The notes under the pieces: generated by a model
The model's input: the letters and a program-made list of their open reading frames with translations, nothing else
Told to the model about the DNA's origin: nothing
The model's database searches: none
Source of the DNA: GCA-2747515 sp964427825
Lineage (GTDB): Bacteria > Patescibacteriota > Minisyncoccia > Moranbacterales > GCA-2747515
Assembly: GCA_964427825.1 (NCBI GenBank)
Contig: CAYRUU010000009.1
Coordinates: forward strand, 1-28,189
Direction of reading: 5' to 3'
DNA length: 28,189 nt
Program-made: the position numbers and the translations under genes
Shown: piece after piece, positions 22,597 through 28,189 of the stretch
How the letters are laid out: every line of letters starts with the position of its first letter
Position numbering within the stretch: position 1 is the stretch's first letter

Positions 22597-24363
22597 TTAA
22601 AATGAAAGTTCATAGATTGTGCCTGTGACGATGTCGTGGCGTTTTGCCGGGAAAGTGTCCGAGTGTGTGGTGATGGGTGCCGGTGCGAGGTGTGTGGCGG
22701 TAAGACTGTATGTGGAGCGCGGTTCCAGTGCCGATGCCGACAGGGCGTCGCGATAGCGTTGGATCGCGTCGTCAGGTGCGATGAGGTACACATGGCGGAA
22801 TGCGGATGTATCAATACGTGCGCAGTCTGCGGGATTGACGATGTAGGCGGCGTGTGTGCCGACGTTGGTGCGCAGGAGGGTGTTCATCATCGCCCAGCCG
22901 CTGCCGGTTGCCATACGATCAACAAGTACGAGATCGTCAGGCATGAAGGTGTGTCCGATAGCGGTGATGTCTGTGGTGAGTGTCCGATGCTCCGCATAGG
23001 GGAGGAAGTAGATGAATGCGGGCAGCTGTGTTAGGAGGATACACACGGGGATGCCGATGTGCAGCGCGCGACGCACGGTGTTTGTGCCGGGGATGCCGGC
23101 GGCAAACAGGACACTTGCCAGCAGTGTGGCATAGGTGAGTGCAAAACCGAAGCGGCGTAGCATCCACGGGTGGTCGGCGGTGATGTTGGGGAAGATGTAG
23201 TAGAGAAAAAGTGGCGCGACGAGTGCCAGTGGAAGCAAGGGGAAGAGTGATGTGCGGTATTTGTGGTGGCGCCATACTGTGACGATGACGAGTGCGATGC
23301 TTGCACACAGGGGGATGATGAAACCGTAGAGCGTGTAGACGGATGCGAGGGCGAGAAGTTTTTCTCCCATGTGGGTGGATAGGGCAACGGGCGACTTACG
23401 CAAAAGCGCTTTTGCCATGACGGTGAAAAAAGGCAGGCTTGTGAGGAATGTGAGGAGGCCGATGCTTGCAACGGCGGCTGCGGGGACAAAGAAGCGGCGC
23501 CATGCGTCGGCGCGTACAAATGTGCGCATCGTGGCGGACGCCGCACAGGCACCGATGAAAAAGAGTGCAAACCACAATCCTTCAATGCGTGTGGCAGCAA
23601 GTAGTCCGACCGTTGCCCACAGGGCAATCCATGCGGGCATGGTGGGTTTGCGCCACAAGGCAAGCAGGAGCGCAAAAGCACTCCACAAAAGCGCGCCGGC
23701 GAGATTTTCACTCAGCGTGTATTTGGCAAACCATCCGAGGGGGAATGATGAAAGCAAAAGGACAAAAAAGACCATGCTCCAGCGCGGTGTGAGGAAGTAC
23801 CGTGCCACGTAGATGAGTGACACTATCGTGAGGGTCAACAAAATGGCATTGGCGACGATGAAACCAGCTGTGCCGAAGAGGGCATACCATCCAGCGAGAA
23901 AGGCGATGTAGGGGAGAGGAAATTGCGTGATGAGTGCGCCGTCGGGTGCATAGAAGTAGCCGGGGAAATTCAGTGCTTGTCCGCGACCGTAGAGTGTGAA
24001 GAAGGCGTCGCTTTCCGGTGTGTGATGGGTAAAGGTGTGTGTGGCAGCGAGGCGTATTGCTGCGTCAGCAAAAGAGCCTTGGTCGCGCCCGTCAAAAATG
24101 GTCGGCACAGTGAGCGCGGCAATGAGTAGTGCAAAGAGTAGTGCGCCGACAACAGGAACAGCGCAGTCGCGCGATGGCAGGGTCCATGACAGCATGCCGG
24201 TTGTGGTGAGAATGATGAGCGAGATGATCCACAACAGAAAAACCGGCACAGCATAAAAGACGCCGCAGATACCGGCAATAAGGGCGATTACGGCATAGCT
24301 GACAACGACGATAATGCTCGTAGTGATGAATTGTGTGGCACGCGGATGCGGTGTGGGTATCAT
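22597..24363 (-). CDS. Polytopic membrane glycosyltransferase-like protein (PMT/GT-C type)
   Basis: The 588-residue protein has about a dozen hydrophobic segments. The first large extracytoplasmic loop carries FDGRDQGSFADAAIRL, which resembles the acidic first-loop motif of GT-C enzymes such as protein or lipid-linked-sugar mannosyltransferases. The C-terminal 130 residues are soluble and mixed alpha/beta. Such enzymes transfer sugar from a polyprenyl-phosphate carrier to a protein or glycan outside the membrane. The acceptor here may be a surface protein, possibly the anchored protein encoded next in the operon. ATG 24363 is chosen because it is followed by the first hydrophobic segment and lies 7 bases after a perfect -10, giving an essentially leaderless mRNA. 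Confidence 0.8.
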   Translation of the reverse strand: MIPTPHPRATQFITTSIIVVVSYAVIALIAGICGVFYAVPVFLLWIISLIILTTTGMLSWTLPSRDCAVPVVGALLFALLIAALTVPTIFDGRDQGSFADAAIRLAATHTFTHHTPESDAFFTLYGRGQALNFPGYFYAPDGALITQFPLPYIAFLAGWYALFGTAGFIVANAILLTLTIVSLIYVARYFLTPRWSMVFFVLLLSSFPLGWFAKYTLSENLAGALLWSAFALLLALWRKPTMPAWIALWATVGLLAATRIEGLWFALFFIGACAASATMRTFVRADAWRRFFVPAAAVASIGLLTFLTSLPFFTVMAKALLRKSPVALSTHMGEKLLALASVYTLYGFIIPLCASIALVIVTVWRHHKYRTSLFPLLPLALVAPLFLYYIFPNITADHPWMLRRFGFALTYATLLASVLFAAGIPGTNTVRRALHIGIPVCILLTQLPAFIYFLPYAEHRTLTTDITAIGHTFMPDDLVLVDRMATGSGWAMMNTLLRTNVGTHAAYIVNPADCARIDTSAFRHVYLIAPDDAIQRYRDALSASALEPRSTYSLTATHLAPAPITTHSDTFPAKRHDIVTGTIYELSF

Positions 24364-24370
24364 GATTCTT

Positions 24371-24398
24371 ATTATAGCGCACGTTGCGGATCGCACAA
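24371..24398 (-). promoter_or_regulatory. Promoter of the minus-strand membrane operon
   Basis: On the minus strand, TTGTGC (24398-24393), a 16-base spacer, and TATAAT (24376-24371) end 7 bases before ATG 24363. The predicted transcript starts at or one base before the start codon. Confidence 0.7.
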
Positions 24399-24465
24399 CC
24401 ACATCGCGGACACGGGGATGTATATCAAAGCGTGGTACGGTGCACTTTTGTGGTCGCACAATCTG

Positions 24466-24474
24466 TGATATACT
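24466..24474 (+). promoter_or_regulatory. Extended -10 promoter of the Clp-like gene
   Basis: TGATATACT (24466-24474) is preceded by weak -35-like TTGTGG (24448-24453) with a 15-base spacer. The predicted start is near 24481 and the leader about 70 bases. Confidence 0.6.
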
Positions 24475-24492
24475 ACAAAAAAAGAAAACATG

Positions 24493-24527
24493 TTTCATAG
24501 AGATGTTCTAGCGACACCTCTGTGAAA
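24493..24527 (+). promoter_or_regulatory. Ten-base-pair stem-loop in the leader of the Clp-like gene
   Basis: TTTCATAGAG (24493-24502) pairs with CTCTGTGAAA (24518-24527), with one G-U pair and a 15-base loop. No T run follows, so it is not a simple terminator. It lies 23 bases before ATG 24551. A role in translation or mRNA stability is a guess. Confidence 0.55.
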
Positions 24528-24550
24528 TCAGTAAAGAAAAACACAACCCC

Positions 24551-27019
24551 ATGCGTAGGCAGCATTTTATTCGTTGGTACATCGGTGACGGTTTGCGAGA
24601 GATGATCGCTATATGGTGGCGCGCGTTGCGCTATATGCCGCGCATTTTTTCATTCGGTTTGCTGCTGCGGACACTCTTTGCACCGTGGCACCGCGATGTG
24701 TCGCCAAAGAGTTGGCGTGGTTTTGATCCGCTGCAATCAGTGCGACGCATTGCGTGGAACTTGTTTTCGCGCATCATCGGTGCGATTGTGCGTTTGTGTG
24801 TGGTTGGTGCGGGTGTGGGGGTGTTTTGCGTGGTGGCGATGGGTGGCGCGGTGATCGTACTCTTCTATGCTGCGGCACCTGCCATACTCATTGTGGGCTT
24901 TGTGAGTCTTTTCACACCTCTCATGCTGTGGGCGGTGGGGGTGATTGTTGTGACGATGCTCGTTATTCTGTATGCGGTGATGTTGTATCGGATTATTGCA
25001 CACCCGCCCTATATTACGATGGGCATGGTGGAACTAACACGTTACCCGTGGTTTCGTCGCGTCTATGATCGCTTGGGGATCCCACTTGCAGACATCACTG
25101 GCACTGTGCTTCACAACATGGATGCGTTTGAGCAGCTCTTACGGACGTATCACCTGAGTAAGGAAGAGTGTGAATTTGTGATTGCCCGCGAAATTGAAAT
25201 GCAAAATCACAGGGAGCAACAGCGTCACGTGTTTTCCGAAGAGCATTTTGCTGCCATGCGTCCGTTGGGATTATGGTGGCACTATGGCTACACGATACAT
25301 CTTGATCGCTATACGGATGATCTGACGCGCTATGACACATCGCATCACACGAAAAATCTCTTTCGCGGCTATGCGCAGGAGATGCATTTAATGGAGATCG
25401 TTTTGGCACGTCCCAATGAGAACAACATTTTGATTACGGGTGAGGTGGGCAGTGGGCGACACATGCTGGTGCATGAGTTGGCGCGGCGCATCCGCACGGG
25501 GCACTACGATGGAACGTTTTTGCAGTATATGCGAATCTTGATCTGCGATCTGTCAGTGATTATGGCGGCGGCACGCAGTGGCGACGATGATCCTGAGTCG
25601 GTGCTTCACACGATTTTTTATGAAGCGGCGTATGCTGGCAATGTCATCTTGGTGGTGGATAATTTTGAGCAGTACATGGCGGCGGAAAATCAGCGGGGGT
25701 TTTCTTTCAGTGCATTGATGGATGAATATGCGTCGCTGCCGACGTTTCGCATGATTGCTATTGCGTCGCAGGAGGCGTTTCATCAAACCATTGAGGCGAA
25801 TCGCGTTTTAATGCGTCATTTTGACGCAATTACTGTGCAGGAAATGAGCGCCTATGACGCAATGCATGTGCTATTTTCGCGTTTTTGTGATCGTGAGGGC
25901 GCTCCGTTTACCTATCAATCGTTGCGTCGCATCATCACAGGATCTTCCCGCTACACCAACAATGCGCCACTGCCGACACGCGCCATTGACCTGGCGATGG
26001 AGGTGATGCTCTATTGGCAGAAAAACAGTACAAGTCCCGTCATTACGGAGGAGATTGTGGACGCATTCATCACTTACAAAACAGGCATCCCCACAGGCAC
26101 GATTGACGCGCAGGAGCAGGACGCACTACTGTCGCTGGAAGACGCCATGCACCAACACATCATCGGACAAGAAACGGCGGTGCGGACGGTAGCGGCGGCG
26201 GTGCGACGTATGCGATCGGGCATGGCACGACCGCACAAGCCGGCGGGCAGCTTTCTCTTTTTGGGACCGACAGGTGTGGGAAAAACGGAAATGGCAAAAA
26301 CGCTTGCCGCACAGTACTATGGCGATGTCAATCGTGTGATCCGGATGGATATGAGCGAATACCAAGGACCGACCGCCTTGGATCGCTTGATTGGGTCAAA
26401 GGAGTTGGGGCAGAAGGGTGTGTTTGTGTCTGCCGTGCGTGAAAATCCCTATTCGCTGATTTTGCTTGATGAGATTGAAAAGGCAAATGAGCGCGTGTTG
26501 GATGTGTTTTTGCAGGTGCTGGACGAAGGATTTTTGCATGATGCGTTTGGGCGCAAGGTAAATTTTGAAAACACGATCATTATTGCCACATCCAATGCTG
26601 GCGCACTGACGATGAGGAAGATGGTGGAAATGGGCATGAATCCCGCAGACCACCACAAAAAAATTGTGGATGCGGTATTGGAGGAAAAAGTGTTTCGTCC
26701 AGAATTTGTGAATCGTTTTGACAACACAGTGATCTTTGGACCGCTAACCCAGGATGACGCACTGCAGGTGACACGTTTGCTTTTGACGAAGTTTTCCGCG
26801 CGTACTGCGCGCGAGCAAGATATCACACTGACGTTTGCCGACGATGTGGCGGAGGTAATCTTGCGGGAGGGTTTTGATCCCGTGTTTGGCGCGCGTTCGC
26901 TGGGGCGCTACATTGACGACACGATTGCCGACGCACTTGCCAAGAAGCTGATTGCCGGTAATGTGCGCCGCGGGGAAACCGTACACTTTGCGGTGGAAGA
27001 CATGGATGAAGTGGCATAG
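24551..27019 (+). CDS. Membrane-anchored Clp/Hsp100-type double AAA+ ATPase
   Basis: The 822-residue protein has an N-terminal membrane region with several hydrophobic segments (about residues 76-145) instead of a Clp N-domain. A degenerate first AAA+ module follows. Its Walker A reads GEVGSGRH (near residue 296), with Arg for the catalytic Lys, and its Walker B-like segment reads ILVVDNFEQ, without the Asp-Glu pair. The second AAA+ module is intact, with Walker A GPTGVGKT (near 572), Walker B LILLDEIEKA, a TSNAG sensor, the arginine-finger region FRPEFVNRFDN, and sensor 2 in GARSLGRYIDD. It resembles ClpC/ClpE in the second module. I see no clear IGF/IGL-type ClpP-binding loop, so partnership with ClpP is uncertain. 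It probably unfolds membrane or envelope proteins from the cytoplasmic side. Confidence 0.9.
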   Translation: MRRQHFIRWYIGDGLREMIAIWWRALRYMPRIFSFGLLLRTLFAPWHRDVSPKSWRGFDPLQSVRRIAWNLFSRIIGAIVRLCVVGAGVGVFCVVAMGGAVIVLFYAAAPAILIVGFVSLFTPLMLWAVGVIVVTMLVILYAVMLYRIIAHPPYITMGMVELTRYPWFRRVYDRLGIPLADITGTVLHNMDAFEQLLRTYHLSKEECEFVIAREIEMQNHREQQRHVFSEEHFAAMRPLGLWWHYGYTIHLDRYTDDLTRYDTSHHTKNLFRGYAQEMHLMEIVLARPNENNILITGEVGSGRHMLVHELARRIRTGHYDGTFLQYMRILICDLSVIMAAARSGDDDPESVLHTIFYEAAYAGNVILVVDNFEQYMAAENQRGFSFSALMDEYASLPTFRMIAIASQEAFHQTIEANRVLMRHFDAITVQEMSAYDAMHVLFSRFCDREGAPFTYQSLRRIITGSSRYTNNAPLPTRAIDLAMEVMLYWQKNSTSPVITEEIVDAFITYKTGIPTGTIDAQEQDALLSLEDAMHQHIIGQETAVRTVAAAVRRMRSGMARPHKPAGSFLFLGPTGVGKTEMAKTLAAQYYGDVNRVIRMDMSEYQGPTALDRLIGSKELGQKGVFVSAVRENPYSLILLDEIEKANERVLDVFLQVLDEGFLHDAFGRKVNFENTIIIATSNAGALTMRKMVEMGMNPADHHKKIVDAVLEEKVFRPEFVNRFDNTVIFGPLTQDDALQVTRLLLTKFSARTAREQDITLTFADDVAEVILREGFDPVFGARSLGRYIDDTIADALAKKLIAGNVRRGETVHFAVEDMDEVA

Positions 27020-27020
27020 G

Positions 27021-27061
27021 CGTGCGCTATAGTTGTCGCACGGGAAAAATTTTGCTATAAT
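27021..27061 (+). promoter_or_regulatory. Promoter with overlapping inverted repeat upstream of the small membrane protein
   Basis: TTGTCG (27033-27038), an exact 17-base spacer and TATAAT (27056-27061). A perfect inverted repeat, CGTGCG (27021-27026) with CGCACG (27037-27042), overlaps the -35. It could be an operator, or a weak terminator for the Clp-like gene, whose stop codon ends at 27019. Confidence 0.75.
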
Positions 27062-27070
27062 CAAAATACT

Positions 27071-27181
27071 ATGATGAAAAGAAAGAAAAACAAGGCTCTG
27101 TATATGTTCTGGCTCATATTCTCCATAATCATGATTCTCTCCATGGTGGGATTTCTTTTGATGCCGCTACTGTATGCGTAA
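27071..27181 (+). CDS. 36-residue single-helix membrane protein
   Basis: The short frame encodes MMKRKKNKALYMFW followed by a hydrophobic stretch (LIFSIIMILSMVGFLLMPLL) and ends YA-TAA. A cluster of five basic residues before one transmembrane helix predicts an N-in topology. The ATG is 9 bases after a well-formed promoter, again nearly leaderless, and the stop lies 6 bases before the FtsB/DivIC-like gene. Promoter placement, the positive-inside pattern and operon position support a real gene, although it is too short for homology by eye. It may be a small partner of the division-type protein that follows. Confidence 0.65.
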   Translation: MMKRKKNKALYMFWLIFSIIMILSMVGFLLMPLLYA

Positions 27182-27187
27182 TCCGTA

Positions 27188-27586
27188 ATGATGGGGCGTA
27201 TGCGTTCAGGTGTGAGAGTGATGATGACGAGTGTTCTCTTGATTGCCAGTGTGGCGATGATTGTGGTAACGTTGGTGCTTGTGGTGAAGGAGAAGCGGCG
27301 GACGCGCGATATTCAAGATCATGTTGCGGCGTTGGAAGCGCAAAAACAGCAGTATGAACGCAAAAACATGGAATTGAAAGATCGGATTGTCTATCTGCAG
27401 TCGGATCGTGCATATGAGGTGGAGGCGAAGCGGATGAATTACAAAAATCCCGATGAACACGTTGCGATTGTGCGCCGCACGCGAGAACAGAGCGCTACGC
27501 AGGCACAGGATACTACAACCGCGGCAGAGGATGACACACCACCCCAAAAGCACTATGAGATCTGGTATGAGTATTTTTTCCGATGA
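27188..27586 (+). CDS. Septum-formation-initiator-like protein (FtsB/DivIC family)
   Basis: FtsB/DivIC proteins are bitopic division proteins that bridge early and late divisome components through a periplasmic coiled coil. The 132-residue protein has a short basic N-terminus, one transmembrane helix (about residues 13-33), and a coiled coil (VAALEAQKQQYERKNMELKD). The family-like segment YLQSDRAYEVEAKR-x-NYKNPDEHV follows. The C-terminal 45 residues are hydrophilic and extra compared with minimal members. It is the second gene after the 36-residue protein. ATG 27188 is immediately followed by a second ATG (27191). Confidence 0.82.
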   Translation: MMGRMRSGVRVMMTSVLLIASVAMIVVTLVLVVKEKRRTRDIQDHVAALEAQKQQYERKNMELKDRIVYLQSDRAYEVEAKRMNYKNPDEHVAIVRRTREQSATQAQDTTTAAEDDTPPQKHYEIWYEYFFR

Positions 27587-27636
27587 TATTGCGATGAGGA
27601 AGATCATTTATTATTAGGTAATACTACACACGATCT

Positions 27637-28189
27637 ATGCACATACACCGTAAAAAAATGATGATCATTGCAGGTGCTGCGGCGCTTGTTGTTGTGGCGG
27701 GGACGCTATTTTTCACCTATTTGTCGCGGTCCGATGCGCCGGCTGTTGCGGGGATGCGTAAGCTGTTGCGATTGCCGGCGATGCGGGTGGACGGCGAGAG
27801 TGTGCGCATTGATACCGTAGAGCGCAACACGGCATCCATCAAACAATTCTACGAAACGCAAGATTTTGCGTCCATGGGCATCCGCGTGGATTTTTCCACG
27901 GAAGACGGAAAGAAGCGTTTGAAGATGCAGGAGCGGCAGATGTTGAATAAGTTGGTGGAGGATATTGCGATTGCGCATTTGGCAAAGGCATGGGGGATCA
28001 CACTCAGCGCCGATGCCGTGTCTGCCGCTGTGGATCGTCCGATGGAAGAAATGGGCACACGCGATCAGGTGGTGGAAAAACTGCGCACACTCTATGGGTG
28101 GACGCTTGCGGATTTTGAGGAGAAGGTGGTGCGTCCGCAACTCTTACGCGATAAGGTTATGGAGAAGTATGACGCGGACAACACCGTGA
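27637..28189 (+). CDS. SurA/PpiC-like membrane-anchored chaperone (partial, runs off the window)
   Basis: The frame is open from ATG 27637 to the window end (184 codons). A basic N-terminus (HIHRKKMM) precedes one hydrophobic helix (about residues 9-28), so the protein is a signal-anchored or secreted protein. The following segment has the helical SurA N-terminal pattern: RVDGESVRIDTV, ERQMLNKLVEDIAIAHLAKAWGI, LSADAVSAAVD, LRTLYGWTLADFEEKVVRPQLLRDKVMEKY. Such proteins bind unfolded exported proteins and usually carry a downstream parvulin peptidyl-prolyl isomerase domain, which would lie outside the window. No convincing promoter is seen in the 50-base gap, so it may be cotranscribed with the FtsB-like gene. 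Confidence 0.85.
   Translation, partial: MHIHRKKMMIIAGAAALVVVAGTLFFTYLSRSDAPAVAGMRKLLRLPAMRVDGESVRIDTVERNTASIKQFYETQDFASMGIRVDFSTEDGKKRLKMQERQMLNKLVEDIAIAHLAKAWGITLSADAVSAAVDRPMEEMGTRDQVVEKLRTLYGWTLADFEEKVVRPQLLRDKVMEKYDADNTV

Noticed and set aside
21696..22628. 310-codon plus-strand frame opposite the anchored exoprotein gene
   Set aside because: It is extremely Gly/Cys/Val-rich, consistent with the G-rich non-coding strand, while the minus-strand frame has a membrane anchor and operon context.
27021..27042. Inverted repeat after the Clp-like gene as a confident terminator
   Set aside because: It is followed by GGAAAAATTTT rather than a T run and overlaps a well-spaced -35, so it is listed as part of the promoter instead.

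Overview
The window looks like a chromosomal segment from a small-genome, fermentative-type bacterium, most likely Candidate Phyla Radiation (Patescibacteria). This is inferred from gene content, not from a marker gene: a fused double-domain ThyX, a membrane-anchored Clp-like AAA+ protein, a fibronectin-like surface protein with internal carboxypeptidase-regulatory-like domains, a KhpA-type KH protein, a YvcK-type protein, and very few Shine-Dalgarno sequences. I see no insertion sequence, prophage, CRISPR array, plasmid gene or rRNA.

Layout. 1-24 is the 3' end of a secreted-protein gene whose paralogues recur later. 279-721 holds three tRNA genes (initiator Met, a second CAT-anticodon tRNA, Asp), followed by a terminator. 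851-3065 carries the isoprenoid (MEP pathway) genes ispD-ispF-ispE. 3157-5244 is a dTTP-synthesis pair, tmk-thyX, behind a promoter that carries a perfect DnaA box. A coiled-coil M23 peptidase (minus strand) converges on thyX with overlapping stop codons. 6617-9547 encodes a large Fn3-like surface/membrane protein. 9647-12446 holds a U32 RNA-modification-type enzyme, a ferredoxin and an MFS transporter. 12508-13953 holds two small secreted paralogues. 14191-18912 is a housekeeping run: KH protein, sugar nucleotidyltransferase, YvcK, ABC exporter and HAD hydrolase.

19180-20904 is a delta-60-repeat surface-protein gene. Its C-terminal domain is shared with the two secreted paralogues and with the gene cut by the left edge. 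It contains two frameshifts, one in a G6 tract and one near a TA repeat, which together restore the original frame. It also holds an identical 306-base tandem duplication, and its base composition is reversed relative to its surroundings. 21089-24363 is a minus-strand three-gene membrane operon (glycosyltransferase-like, anchored exoprotein, four-helix membrane protein). 24551-28189 holds the membrane-anchored double-AAA+ protein, a 36-residue membrane protein, an FtsB/DivIC-like protein and the start of a SurA-like chaperone.

Gene expression. Many genes have an extended -10 of the form TGTGGTATA(A/C)T without a convincing -35. Several start codons lie only 3-10 bases downstream of a -10, which suggests leaderless mRNAs. 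Most other starts have no recognisable Shine-Dalgarno. The most unusual locus is the delta-60 gene and its paralogue family, which look like a fast-evolving, possibly phase-variable surface protein set.
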